Below are positions 27,820 to 37,172 of a stretch of 64,000 bases of DNA, piece by piece. Under the pieces are notes generated by a model. It saw only the letters and a list, made by a program, of their open reading frames with translations. It made no database searches and had not been told where the DNA came from. The translations under genes were made by a program, and so were the position numbers. The stretch is from Gemmatimonadota bacterium. Lineage in GTDB: Bacteria > Gemmatimonadota > Gemmatimonadetes > Gemmatimonadales > Gemmatimonadaceae. Each line of letters starts with the position of its first letter. Position 1 is the stretch's first letter. The stretch lies in assembly GCA_027307165.1 (NCBI GenBank), contig DAHUXM010000025.1:62001-126000 (forward strand). Reading direction: 5' to 3'.

Positions 27820-29913
27820 ATGACGGACGATGGCCGCACTGTTATTCCGCTCCATGAGCGCGTCGTGTCGCCGGCCGCCAGCGGTCGCGATTTCGCGGCG
27901 GAGCTGAACCCGGACCAGCTCGCGGCGGCGACGCACGGGGACGGCCCGCTGCTCATCGTCGCTGGCGCGGGCAGCGGCAAGACGCGCACGCTTGTGTACC
28001 GCGTGGCCCACCTCGTCGATCGCGGTGTGCGGCCCGAGCGGATTCTCCTCCTGACGTTCACCAGACGCGCCGCCCACGAGATGCTGTCGCGCGCAGAGCG
28101 GCTCATCGGGAGCGCCAGCCGGAACGTACACGGCGGGACATTCCATGCGACCGCTCATCGCCTGCTGCGACGCTTCGGACCTGCAGCCGGCCTGCCACGT
28201 GACTTCAGCATCATGGATCAGGGCGACTCGGCCGATCTGATGCAGATCTCTCGGGCGGCGCTGGGGTTCGGCGCCGGTGCGAAGCGTTTTCCGAAGAAGG
28301 AAACACTGCACCACGTGTACTCGCGCCACGTGAATACCGGCATCGCGATGGAGGACATCGTACGCGACGAATATCCGCGCTTCATCGAGTACATCCCCGA
28401 CTTCACCCGGTTGTACGCGGATTACACGCTGCGCAAGCAGGAGCGCAATCTCGTCGATTACGACGACCTCCTGCTGCTGTGGGCCATGCTGCTCGAGGCG
28501 AGCCCCGAGCTGGCAAGCGACATCGCCGGACTGTACGATCACATCCTCGTGGACGAGTATCAGGACACCAACGCGCTGCAGGCCCGGATACTGCGCGGAA
28601 TGGCGCGCATGCACTCCAACGTCACAGTGGTCGGCGACGACGCGCAGAGCATCTACTCGTTTCGCGGCGCCACGATACGCAACATCCTGGACTTCCCTGC
28701 CCAGTTTCCTGGAACGCGCGTCGTAACGCTGGATCGCAATTACAGATCGACACCGCAGATACTCGGCACCAGCAATACTCTCATCGCGCATGCGGGCGAG
28801 CGGTTCGCGAAAACGCTCTGGACCGATCGCGCGGCCGCCGAGCGGCCGTTGCTCGTGACGGCGCGCGACGAGCCGCAACAGACGCGATACGTGGTGGACA
28901 GGATCCTGGAGCTGCACGAGGAAGGCATCGCTCTTCGCAGCATCGCCGTGCTCTTTCGCGCGGGCTACATGTCCGCCGACCTCGAGATCGAGCTGGCCAA
29001 CAGGAAGATTCCATTCGAGAAATGGGGCGGGATCAAGTTCCTCGAAGCCGCACACGTGAAGGACGTGCTCGCATTTCTGCGCGTACTGGAGAACCCGCGC
29101 GACGAGGTGAGCTGGTATCGGCTGCTGTTGCTGCTTCCGGGGATCGGCGAGGCGACCGCACGCTCCGCAATGGAGGCACTCGCTGCAGCTGCGTGGGACT
29201 CGGCCGCCTTCGGCGGTTTTGTACCTCCTCCCCGTGCTCGGGCGGCACACGCCTCGCTGGTGGCGTTGCTCGGGACGTTGCGATCAGCCCCCGAGGCGGA
29301 CGACGCCCGCGTCGCGCGCGAGATCGGGCATGTACGCACGATGTACGACGCGATGGTGCGCGACCGCTACGACCGTCCGGAGCCGCGCCTTGCGGATCTG
29401 GATCAGCTGCAGACCATCGCGGCCGGCTTCCCCGATCGCACGACGTTCCTGTCGGCGCTCGCGCTGGAGCCGCCGAGCGCGACGCAGGATTTCGCAGGTG
29501 CGTCTGCTGACAGCGAGGACGATGCGCTGGTGCTGAGCACCGTCCACTCGGCGAAGGGCAAGGAGTGGGACGCGGTGTTCGTGATATCCGCAGTCGATGG
29601 GTTGTTCCCGTCCACGCGCGCACTCGGTAGCGATGAGGACACCGAGGAAGAGCGGCGGCTGATGTATGTCGCCATGACGCGGGCGAGAGATCATTTGAGT
29701 GTGGTACATCCGCTCAACTCATATGGAAGCCAACGCGGAGCGGATTACTCTCTGACGCAGCTATCGCGCTTCGTGGATCCAGAGGTTCGTGCGACGATGC
29801 AGCACGTTGCGCTGGGGTCGGATGACAGGGCGGCGGAGCCCGTATTGGTGGAGCAGCGAGGGCCCGTGGTGGATCTGCGGGCGTTGTTGAGGGGACGATT
29901 CGGCGCGGTTTAG
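27820..29913 (+). CDS. UvrD/PcrA/Rep-family ATP-dependent DNA helicase
   Basis: The 697-residue superfamily 1A helicase unwinds DNA 3'-5' with ATP in repair or replication restart. Motifs in order: Q-motif region LNPDQLAAATHGDGPLLIVA, Walker A GAGSGKT (residues 49-55), LTFTRRAAHEML (motif Ia), Walker B ILVDEYQDTNALQ, motif III VVGDDAQSIYSFRGA, motif IV LDRNYRST, motif V VLSTVHSAKGKEWDAVFV and motif VI RRLMYVAMTRARDHL. I chose ATG 27820; an upstream extension of the frame would read into the repeat field. The chain is slightly shorter than E. coli UvrD and lacks an obvious extra nuclease domain, so PcrA- or Rep-like is the best level of call. Confidence 0.92.
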   Translation: MTDDGRTVIPLHERVVSPAASGRDFAAELNPDQLAAATHGDGPLLIVAGAGSGKTRTLVYRVAHLVDRGVRPERILLLTFTRRAAHEMLSRAERLIGSASRNVHGGTFHATAHRLLRRFGPAAGLPRDFSIMDQGDSADLMQISRAALGFGAGAKRFPKKETLHHVYSRHVNTGIAMEDIVRDEYPRFIEYIPDFTRLYADYTLRKQERNLVDYDDLLLLWAMLLEASPELASDIAGLYDHILVDEYQDTNALQARILRGMARMHSNVTVVGDDAQSIYSFRGATIRNILDFPAQFPGTRVVTLDRNYRSTPQILGTSNTLIAHAGERFAKTLWTDRAAAERPLLVTARDEPQQTRYVVDRILELHEEGIALRSIAVLFRAGYMSADLEIELANRKIPFEKWGGIKFLEAAHVKDVLAFLRVLENPRDEVSWYRLLLLLPGIGEATARSAMEALAAAAWDSAAFGGFVPPPRARAAHASLVALLGTLRSAPEADDARVAREIGHVRTMYDAMVRDRYDRPEPRLADLDQLQTIAAGFPDRTTFLSALALEPPSATQDFAGASADSEDDALVLSTVHSAKGKEWDAVFVISAVDGLFPSTRALGSDEDTEEERRLMYVAMTRARDHLSVVHPLNSYGSQRGADYSLTQLSRFVDPEVRATMQHVALGSDDRAAEPVLVEQRGPVVDLRALLRGRFGAV

Positions 29914-29968
29914 TGAAGTCGCGTCGACCGCAAGCGAGCGCCGATCCGGCTGGCCGGAGCGCGAGCAA

Positions 29969-30008
29969 AAGGAGCGGATCCCGGCAAGACTGCCGGAACC
30001 CGCTCCTT
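29969..30008. terminator. Bidirectional terminator hairpin
   Basis: AAGGAGCGG and CCGGCA on the left pair with TGCCGG and CCGCTCCTT on the right around an AGAC loop, with a small internal mismatch, followed by GTTTTG on the plus strand and preceded by an A-rich AAAA (T-rich on the minus strand). It lies between the convergent stops of the helicase and the DUF4397 lipoprotein. Confidence 0.75.
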
Positions 30009-30054
30009 GTTTTGCAACGTAGCAACTTCTTGTCAGGACATGTGCGTTACGGTG

Positions 30055-30993
30055 CTACTGTCCGAGCAGCTTATCGTTCGGGTTCTTGTCGACCAGAGAC
30101 ACGACCGCACCAGAGGTGCTGCCTGCGATGACGGTCGTCGTGCCGGCGGCCGGGCAACTCGGGGCCGAGCCTGAGCTCGTCAACGTGTAGGACACAGCCG
30201 GTGGAGTAGCAATCGCGGTAAGGACCGATCCCGTCTGTTGCGAGCCGCCGATCGGATCCAGCGGTGGCACCGAGGATGATCCTGCGAATGCAGCGGCACC
30301 AACGGGCATCAGGCCATCCGCGAGCAGAGGCGTGGTGGTACCGGCGCCAGTGGCAGTCACACGGTAGGTCGATGCGGCCGGCGAAGAAGCTGCCACCGCA
30401 AAGTTGGCGTACTGGCTGACCGCTCCGAACGCCATGCCAGTAAACGCAGGCGTACCGGATACAGCGCCACCCGCAGCGGTTGCGGCAGTAACGAACACAT
30501 CGACAGACGCTGCGTTACCGACCGCATCGATGGCGCGCACAGCGAACGAACCAGTAGCAGCCGCCGGGAATGCATCGTCAGTGATTATCAGCCGCTGCTT
30601 GGGCGTGGCACCCGCCTTCATGTACCCTGCATGCACCACCGTGTAATAGTGATTTGCAGCGAACGTAAAGGTCGTATCGAGAAGTACCTGGCTGACGACC
30701 GAGGGGCCATTGCAGGCTGCCGTAGTCGTACCGGACGGGAACACGCGGATCCGGTGCTGCCCGGGTGGAACGGCACGATAAGCACCGCTGTTGCCGCGGT
30801 ACTTGATGCTCGCTTCGTTTGCGTTGGTAACGACATCAACGATACGGTAATCCATGTCGATCGTGTCGGGAACAGCATTCACCCAGCGAACCGCTGCGTG
30901 CGGCTCGGGGGTTATGACGGTCGAGACACTATCGCCGGAGCACCCCGCGAACAGCACCAACCCTGCCACGGGGAGCAGACGGTAAACTTTCAT
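30055..30993 (-). CDS. DUF4397 domain lipoprotein
   Basis: About 312 residues, starting at ATG 30993, which follows a good ribosome site (GGAGAGG). The signal MKVYRLLPVAGLVLFAGC has a clear lipobox. The mature part contains AAVRWVNAVPDTIDMDYRIVD and PPGQHRIRVFPSGTT, matching the DUF4397 pattern of a beta-sandwich domain, then further Ala/Thr/Gly-rich beta sequence ending LVDKNPNDKLLGQ. It is the last gene of the SusC/SusD locus A run, 31 bp after the preceding lipoprotein gene. Role unknown; position suggests a surface or periplasmic accessory of that receptor system. Confidence 0.75.
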   Translation of the reverse strand: MKVYRLLPVAGLVLFAGCSGDSVSTVITPEPHAAVRWVNAVPDTIDMDYRIVDVVTNANEASIKYRGNSGAYRAVPPGQHRIRVFPSGTTTAACNGPSVVSQVLLDTTFTFAANHYYTVVHAGYMKAGATPKQRLIITDDAFPAAATGSFAVRAIDAVGNAASVDVFVTAATAAGGAVSGTPAFTGMAFGAVSQYANFAVAASSPAASTYRVTATGAGTTTPLLADGLMPVGAAAFAGSSSVPPLDPIGGSQQTGSVLTAIATPPAVSYTLTSSGSAPSCPAAGTTTVIAGSTSGAVVSLVDKNPNDKLLGQ

Positions 30994-31024
30994 TGAATAT
31001 TCCTCTCCAAGGGTGAGCACGACG

Positions 31025-31552
31025 TCATTGTATTTGCGTCGGTGGGTTTTCACCGGTGTTCTTCGATCCAGGACCTGAATCGCCGAATCCGGTTGCATGC
31101 AGGACGACTATGATCGCGACGATCGCGGCAACCAACCCGATCGCCGTAACAGTTGTCTTTGATTGAGAGAAGGTCTTGGTGCTTACGCTCGTGATCGAAT
31201 TGCGCGACAGCATCACCGTCCCTCCGGGAAAGCCTGTAGAGCTTCCGTCGAGGTAGTCGATGTGAGTGACACTGACACCGAGCAAACTGTCTGTGACCGA
31301 AACCACCTTGCCATCAAACGTCGCGACATCGTCACCAAGATCGGCCGTAAGGGCAACCCGGCCGACGTTGTTTACGCGGATCTGGACGTTCTGTCCGGCA
31401 GTGAGGTCAGACGGCGCCTGCATCTGGTAGGTGTAGCAGCCAGTAGTCAGCAAGAGACCGCAGACACCGACCGACGCCATCAGCGCAACGAGGCCACGTG
31501 GCGCAAATCGCGCCACGCACCTCACTGCGTCAGGCAGTGCTCGATGGATCAT
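31025..31552 (-). CDS. SusD-associated lipoprotein, type X (unknown function)
   Basis: The product (about 175 residues from ATG 31552; a GTG at 31564 is in frame) has a hydrophobic signal ending GLLLTTGC, so it should be a lipoprotein. The mature region is VQIRVNNVGRVALTADLGDD, then GKVVSVTDSLLGVSV, and a C-terminal hydrophobic helix (AIGLVAAIVAIIVVLHATGF) with a polar tail. The same plan (lipobox, VxLxxxLG, a short GxxxSVTDS motif, C-terminal hydrophobic segment) is found in the protein at 60613-61062, which also follows a SusD gene. I know no named family for it. Confidence 0.7.
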   Translation of the reverse strand: MIHRALPDAVRCVARFAPRGLVALMASVGVCGLLLTTGCYTYQMQAPSDLTAGQNVQIRVNNVGRVALTADLGDDVATFDGKVVSVTDSLLGVSVTHIDYLDGSSTGFPGGTVMLSRNSITSVSTKTFSQSKTTVTAIGLVAAIVAIIVVLHATGFGDSGPGSKNTGENPPTQIQ

Positions 31553-31575
31553 TGAGTGTCGCACCTAGCCCTGAT

Positions 31576-33312
31576 TCAGTAGCCGTAAGTTCCGAGTGCA
31601 GCGGCGTCCTTGCCACCGGGCCCGCCCGTCGTCCACGCCTTCATGCTCCTCACGTCCGTTTCCTGGAACGGAACGGGGAAGTTGAGCGCGGTATACTGCG
31701 GCAGGTCGCCCCAGCCGCGGCTATCGAAGAACCACGCGCCGAGATATGTATACGCCGTTTCCATGCGCTTTTCCCACTTCATCGCCTCGAAGATATTTCC
31801 GCACGTGGCGTGAGCGAAGTCGGGACCCGTGGGAACGCGTGGTACGCAGGAATTCGCCGCTGCACCGACAGCGATTGGCTGCGTAGCGCTTGTGATCCCG
31901 GTGATCGGCGGAAGGTTGCCCTTTGCCACGCGGGAAATGTTGATCTTTGCCATCGCGTTTACGAAATCCCCCGTCCGGATGTAGCCTTCCGCGGCGAGGA
32001 GATCCAGTTCGGCACGCGTCATTATGGGATACGGGCCCGCGCGACCGCCATCGTTCCAGAGCTGGAAGCGATAGAAGTCATACTGAGACAGGTTCCACGC
32101 ATCGCCAGACGGGTCGCTCGACCTGCGGTTTCGGAAGTAGAGGTTGGTGCGCGGAGGCTGCTGCGCAGTTCCGGCGCCCGAGCTGACCTGCTGCGCCGCG
32201 CGCGTGTCGCCCGCTGGGAAGCGCTGATCCGCCGTACGGATGATGAAGGCGTAGCGGTTTCCGAGCGCCGTAGCGATCCAGGCGTCGTAGCAGTTCCCGC
32301 CGTTCGGGTCGCCCTGGTTTCCAGCGGTGCACCCAGCACGCACGCTGTCGGCCATGCCGATGATCATCGGACTCTGCTGCGCCCAGGTGTCGAACAGATA
32401 GTGCTGCTCGTCACCGACGCGCCACGGAGCGACGGTCGTCATCGTGATGTTCAGATCGTTCGGCAGAGCAGCGTTGGCGTCCGCGATGACTTGCGTCCAG
32501 TTGACTGCAGCCCGATCCGCGGGAGTACGCGCGACCTCGGCGCGGAAGCGCGCCTTGAAGCCGCGAACCATCTGAATGAACTGTGCAGCGGTGAATGCAT
32601 TTCCGTTCACCCACGTGCTGGGCAGCGTGAAGCCAGCACCACCGCCGGCGCCGTTTGGCGCGCTACCAAGCGCGATGGCACGATTCGCTGCTGCGATCGC
32701 CGAATCCATCTGAGTCAGAATGACAGGCATCGCAGCCATCCCGCCCACGAACTTGCTCGGCGGATTCGCGATGGTGTCCGTCTCACTCACGATCGAGAGT
32801 GAGTCGTACGCAATCGCGACGGTGGCATTGGCGAATGCCATCGTAAAGTATGCGAATGCGCGGGCGCGAAGATCCTGCTGGGCACTGCCGAGAGTGAAGC
32901 CTTTCGAGTTGAGCTGGACCAACCCGTTCGCCGCAGTGCGTGCGGCACGCTGGCTTCCCTGATAATTGTACGCATTGTTTCCAGCATACGTATCGGTGCT
33001 GTTGTTGGCGATTGGGGAACGCGGAATGCTCCCGCGCGGACCAAGGCCGTCATTTGCGAGCGACGATGCGTTCTCGAAAGCCATGGTGAGCAAAGCCGGC
33101 TCGATATGTCCGGCGATACCCGCTCCGCCCGTCGCGCCCTGCGCGGCGTTGTACGCCGAGCCGAACGAGTTGGCGATCACGCTTTCGACATCACCGGGTC
33201 GCGCCAGAACACGCGCAACGTCGGGATTGTTCAGATTAGGTGCGGTTACCTGGTCCCCGGCGCAAGCGCCGAGACCTGTTACCGCGACAGCGATATAGAA
33301 CAGCTTTCGCAT
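31576..33312 (-). CDS. SusD/RagB-family outer-membrane lipoprotein (locus A)
   Basis: The 578-residue product has a lipoprotein signal MRKLFYIAVAVTGLGAC (Cys17) and a long alpha-helical mature region typical of SusD/RagB proteins, which sit on the outer face of the outer membrane and capture ligand for the partner SusC channel. Recognisable pieces are NLNNPDVARVLARPGDVESVIANSFGSAY near the N-terminus, ARAFAYFTMAFANATVAIAYDS in the TPR-like region, and a C-terminal GNIFEAMKWEKRMETAYTYLGAWFFDSRGWGDLP. It follows the SusC gene with a 52-bp gap holding a hairpin. Substrate cannot be deduced. Confidence 0.88.
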   Translation of the reverse strand: MRKLFYIAVAVTGLGACAGDQVTAPNLNNPDVARVLARPGDVESVIANSFGSAYNAAQGATGGAGIAGHIEPALLTMAFENASSLANDGLGPRGSIPRSPIANNSTDTYAGNNAYNYQGSQRAARTAANGLVQLNSKGFTLGSAQQDLRARAFAYFTMAFANATVAIAYDSLSIVSETDTIANPPSKFVGGMAAMPVILTQMDSAIAAANRAIALGSAPNGAGGGAGFTLPSTWVNGNAFTAAQFIQMVRGFKARFRAEVARTPADRAAVNWTQVIADANAALPNDLNITMTTVAPWRVGDEQHYLFDTWAQQSPMIIGMADSVRAGCTAGNQGDPNGGNCYDAWIATALGNRYAFIIRTADQRFPAGDTRAAQQVSSGAGTAQQPPRTNLYFRNRRSSDPSGDAWNLSQYDFYRFQLWNDGGRAGPYPIMTRAELDLLAAEGYIRTGDFVNAMAKINISRVAKGNLPPITGITSATQPIAVGAAANSCVPRVPTGPDFAHATCGNIFEAMKWEKRMETAYTYLGAWFFDSRGWGDLPQYTALNFPVPFQETDVRSMKAWTTGGPGGKDAAALGTYGY

Positions 33313-33328
33313 TCTCTCCTCATGGGTA

Positions 33329-33354
33329 CCCTGGCGGACTCACGCCCGCCAGGG
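33329..33354 (-). promoter_or_regulatory. Intercistronic hairpin between susC-like and susD-like genes (locus A)
   Basis: A perfect 9-bp stem, CCCTGGCGG with CCGCCAGGG and an 8-nt loop, lies between the SusC stop and the SusD start on the minus strand. With no T tract following, it may set the stoichiometry of the two products by partial termination or mRNA protection rather than end transcription. Confidence 0.5.
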
Positions 33355-33364
33355 ATTCGCGGTT

Positions 33365-36300
33365 TTAGAAGTTCGTGGACAGTGATAGTGTGAACGTCCG
33401 CAGGTTCGGGAACTGGTATGCATCGACGGCGTTGAGCACCGCCGAACCTGGCGAGTTCGCGCTGGCGCCACCCGTGCCGGATACGGCGCCGTAACCCACT
33501 TCAGGATCGAAGCCCTTGTACTTTGTCCACGTCTTGAGGTTGCGACCGGTACCGGAGATCGACCAGTCACCGCCCAACCGGCCAAATGCACCGATGTGGA
33601 ATGCAACCGTTGCTTCGCGAAGTTTCACAAAGCTTGCGTCTTCGGTAACTGCGCTGTTGGGGCCGAGAATGTCGTAGAGTCCGCCAGTTCCCGAGCCGTT
33701 GTCAGGCAATGCCGCGCGGTAGTAGTAGCCGAGTGGCTTGACGGTCGAAACATCCTTGCCCGTCTGCTGATCATCGACCGACAGGAAGTCGAGGAAGCCC
33801 CAGCCGCGGCCCTGGTTGTAAACGCTGCGTCCCTTCGATGCATCGAACAGTACCGATGCACTGAGGCGCTTGTAGCTCGCGTTCTGACCGATGCTCCACC
33901 GATAAGTTGGCAGTGCGTGACCGAGCGGGACGATCATCGCCGCGCCAGTGGAGTCGCGCTGGACCATCGGCATGCCCCAATTGATTACCTGGCCGGTATT
34001 GAAGTGCGACTTGTCGCCGCCGGCTGACGTCGAGAAGAACGGGCTGTTGAGCGGAAGACGCGCCTGCCACAGATTCTTCGTGATGCCATCGGACGGAGTG
34101 TTGCCGGCGCCGGTCCAGACGATATATCCATCCGAATTGGCCTGGAAGTCCTTACCGGTGCCGCACGCGCCCTGTGCCGCGGATGGCAACTGGCCGCAGC
34201 TGGTGACGAATTTGCGGCCGTAGAACGTGCCGTACTCCTCGCCCTGACGGACGAAGAACAGCGAGCCGGTTCCCTGTGCCGATGCACCAGCGGTAAATGC
34301 TGGAACGTTGAGCTTGGTGATCTTCGACTTGGCACGGTCATAGCTCAACCGCGTCGAGGTGCTGAAGTCGGTGCTGTTGACCCAGGGGATGTTGACAGAC
34401 GCTTCGAAGGACCGACCCTGGAGCGTACCTGCATTCTGGTACTGCTGCGAGTAGCCGTAGTACGAAGCGACCGGAACGACCAGGATCTGATCGCGTGAAT
34501 CGGTTCGGGATGACGTTACGCTGAAGCCGATGCGGTGAAACAGCTCACCATCGAGGCCAAGTTCGGTTTCAACAACGGTTTCCGGACGCAGGTTGTGGTT
34601 ACCGAGAGTTACCGGATTGCCGACGTTTCCTGAGCTGAGCGAGTAAGTCTCGTACTGCGAAACGAAGGCTGGACGGTTACCTGCGGACCCGACCGACGCG
34701 CGCAGCTTGAACTCGTCGAGAGCGGGGATGAACCACCATGGCTCCTGAGCTACGCGCCATGCCAGCGATCCGCGGCCAAACGTCGACCAGCGATGTCCCG
34801 AGCCGAACAGCGAGCTCGCGTCGCGACGTACGAGTGCGCCGATGATGTAGCGGTCCTTCCAGTCCACGTCTTCGCTGAGGTAGTAGCCGAGGCCGCGAAT
34901 GGTGGTGAGACTCGATCCAACCGTCTGCGACGGAGTGCCGGATGGTGTGGAGCCTATGTTTGCCGCGTTGGGCAGGCCCACGACACCGAGCCAGTTGCCC
35001 GACAGCACCTGATAGTTGTAATCGGTGCGGTCGAACAGGTACCGCAGACTGGTGCGGGTATTGAAGTCAGTGAAGAACGTGCGGGTCGCGATTGCGTCGA
35101 CGCTCGCATTGTACTGCTGCTGTGCTTCAGCACGGCGCGCAAGGAATCCAGAATTGCTCGTTCCCGCTGGACCGGTCGTCGTGCGATAGCCCTTGTCCTG
35201 GAACGAGATCGCCGTTGCCGCGGTTCCGTCGTAGCTGAAGTTGAAGTTCATGGAGAACCACGTCAGCGGACGCCACTGGGCGGTGCTACCGCCGGTGAAC
35301 CGATTGGTCGCCGTGGTCTGCGCATAATTCTGCAGTTCATAGAGCGGGTTGAAGTTCTGCGACCCACCACCCTGCAGGTTCGGGCGGATATACAGGCGAC
35401 CGAACTGATCGACCGCGTCGAGATTGACAATCGGTGGCGTGCGGGTAAGGCGGAAGAACGCCGCGCCGCCATCTTCTTCCTGATAGCCGTCCTTCGTGTC
35501 ATGCGCGAAGGCGCTCGTGACGTCGAAGTTCCAGCTGTCGGTGGTGCGGCCGGCGTTCAGGCGTGCCGTAGCGCGCTGAAATCCGTTGAGATACTTGATC
35601 GCACCACGCTGCTGCGTGTAGTTGCCGCTCGCGAACATCGTGTTCGGTCCGCTCTTGCCACGGATCTCGACGTTCTGCTGAACGTACGGCTTCGGATCGA
35701 CGAACTGCCCGACCGCGTCGTAGTTCGTGCCGGGCCATCTGTCGATCTGGAATGTGTTCTTGAGCGCGGATCCAGTCACCGTCGAGCCCGGATCGACCGG
35801 GAACGTGGGTGGAGTCTGCGCGAAGACATCCGGATAGCTGTTGATGAAATTGGCGACGCTCGCATAGTCGATCGATCGCGCGCAGCTGTTGGACGCGAAC
35901 GTTCCGGTTGCAGGTGCTGCGTACGCGCCGGATACGTTGATGCAGAACCGCGTAGCGGTCGGATCCATTCGCATCGCAGTGGTCTGCGCGATCGGCAGCT
36001 TGCGCTCGATGTTGCTGGTGCCGTAATCGGTCCGGAAGGCAGTGTGAAAGCCGTCCGCTCCCGCCTTGCCTGTCTTGGTGGTGATGGAAATAACGCCGTT
36101 ACCAGCGCGCGTTCCATACAGCGACGCTGCAGCTGCACCCTTGATGACTTCGATGTTATCGATGTCGTTGGGGTTGATACCGCCAAGCCCGCCGCCGCCC
36201 GTCGCCGACATCTGGTCACCCAGAATGATTCCATCGACCACGTACAAGGGCGCGGTCCCGCGTCCCTGCGTGGCGATGGACGTTGGTGCACGGAGCAGGA

Positions 36301-36838
36301 TGGCGGGTGGAGCTCCAGGACGGCCGGAAGCCGACGTGATGTTGGCGCCAGGAACCTTGCCCTCGAGTGCGGCCAGAGGATCGGTGGCTGCAGTCTTGGT
36401 GAGATCCGCAGCATCGACGCGCGTGATGTTGAACGCGAGCTTCTTCTGCTCCGTTCCCGCGGTGACGCCCGCAACCACGACTTCACTCAGCCGGTTGATG
36501 TCCTGCCTGAGCTTGAAGTCGATGGTCTGCGAAGTCGCAGTGGTGATCTTGCTGGTCGGTGTGAAGCCGATCGCGCGAGCGCGCACCGTAATGCTGGTTG
36601 CTCCGCGAAGACGCGCTGGCGTGAGTGTGACGGTGTAGTGACCAACCGCATCGGTCGCCACCGAGACGTTCAACTCGTTGATGTACACGTTCGCGTTCGC
36701 GAGCTTCTGGCCCTGCTCAGAAGTCACGGTTCCGCTTATTACAACCTGAGCCTGGGCAGTTGCGACTCCGCCCACGGCTAACATTGCGAGGATTGCAAAC
36801 CCTTTTCGCAACATCGGCATCAAACCAGTGCGCCTCAT
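33365..36838 (-). CDS. SusC/RagA-family TonB-linked outer-membrane receptor (locus A)
   Basis: The ~1157-residue protein is a TonB-dependent transporter of the SusC class. The start ATG 36838 follows GGGAGAG at proper spacing; earlier in-frame ATGs lack this. Order of parts: signal peptide (GFAILAMLAVGGVATAQAQ), a carboxypeptidase-regulatory-like domain (VVISGTVTSEQGQKLANANV), the plug with LAALEGKVPGANITSASGRP and the SusC signature NIEVIKGAAAASLYGTRAGN, then a long 22-strand-type barrel ending in LSLSTNF with the C-terminal Phe needed for barrel assembly. It forms an operon with the SusD, lipoprotein X and DUF4397 genes downstream. Confidence 0.93.
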   Translation of the reverse strand: MRRTGLMPMLRKGFAILAMLAVGGVATAQAQVVISGTVTSEQGQKLANANVYINELNVSVATDAVGHYTVTLTPARLRGATSITVRARAIGFTPTSKITTATSQTIDFKLRQDINRLSEVVVAGVTAGTEQKKLAFNITRVDAADLTKTAATDPLAALEGKVPGANITSASGRPGAPPAILLRAPTSIATQGRGTAPLYVVDGIILGDQMSATGGGGLGGINPNDIDNIEVIKGAAAASLYGTRAGNGVISITTKTGKAGADGFHTAFRTDYGTSNIERKLPIAQTTAMRMDPTATRFCINVSGAYAAPATGTFASNSCARSIDYASVANFINSYPDVFAQTPPTFPVDPGSTVTGSALKNTFQIDRWPGTNYDAVGQFVDPKPYVQQNVEIRGKSGPNTMFASGNYTQQRGAIKYLNGFQRATARLNAGRTTDSWNFDVTSAFAHDTKDGYQEEDGGAAFFRLTRTPPIVNLDAVDQFGRLYIRPNLQGGGSQNFNPLYELQNYAQTTATNRFTGGSTAQWRPLTWFSMNFNFSYDGTAATAISFQDKGYRTTTGPAGTSNSGFLARRAEAQQQYNASVDAIATRTFFTDFNTRTSLRYLFDRTDYNYQVLSGNWLGVVGLPNAANIGSTPSGTPSQTVGSSLTTIRGLGYYLSEDVDWKDRYIIGALVRRDASSLFGSGHRWSTFGRGSLAWRVAQEPWWFIPALDEFKLRASVGSAGNRPAFVSQYETYSLSSGNVGNPVTLGNHNLRPETVVETELGLDGELFHRIGFSVTSSRTDSRDQILVVPVASYYGYSQQYQNAGTLQGRSFEASVNIPWVNSTDFSTSTRLSYDRAKSKITKLNVPAFTAGASAQGTGSLFFVRQGEEYGTFYGRKFVTSCGQLPSAAQGACGTGKDFQANSDGYIVWTGAGNTPSDGITKNLWQARLPLNSPFFSTSAGGDKSHFNTGQVINWGMPMVQRDSTGAAMIVPLGHALPTYRWSIGQNASYKRLSASVLFDASKGRSVYNQGRGWGFLDFLSVDDQQTGKDVSTVKPLGYYYRAALPDNGSGTGGLYDILGPNSAVTEDASFVKLREATVAFHIGAFGRLGGDWSISGTGRNLKTWTKYKGFDPEVGYGAVSGTGGASANSPGSAVLNAVDAYQFPNLRTFTLSLSTNF

Positions 36839-37172
36839 TCCACTCTCCCTGCAGATGGGTTCCATGCGACACTCCACAGCCGCGCAACGACAGACCAGCG
36901 AGTCAACGGAAATCCTCCGGAAACGGGTTGCGGTTACAACAACGCGACGGAACTACTGCCGGGTAAAGGAGTACCTCACCGTCTGACAGTGAGTGTCAAC
37001 GGTGCGCGCTTCACCCTGCCGGAAGGCTTATCCAGCCGTCCGGATCTTTTTGCGTGCTTATTGGTTCTTTATGCAGCCCCTACGTTACGGCATAAAAAGT
37101 GGGTGTCAATGAAAGAATTATTGACACCATATTAAGAACACGCTAATTATTTAGGGACTTTCTGCCCGATAT
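36839..37172. promoter_or_regulatory. Intergenic region upstream of SusC locus A, with two inverted repeats
   Basis: This 334-bp gap has no gene and is AT-richer at its right end. Two candidate control sites are seen. One is a near-perfect 19-bp palindrome at 36975-36993 (CTCACCGTCTGACAGTGAG), next to a minus-strand TTGACA at 36999-36994. The other is GGTGTCAAT at 37102-37110 repeated inverted as ATTGACACC at 37120-37128, so that TTGACA hexamers face both ways; the plus-strand copy is followed after 17-18 bp by TAATTAT. Promoter or operator roles are inferred only from these shapes. Confidence 0.45.

Noticed and set aside
34793-36781. Long plus-strand open frame antisense to the SusC gene of locus A
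   Set aside because: High-GC third positions of the real gene keep the opposite frame open; the product is Arg/Val-rich with no recognisable domain, while the minus strand encodes a full receptor.
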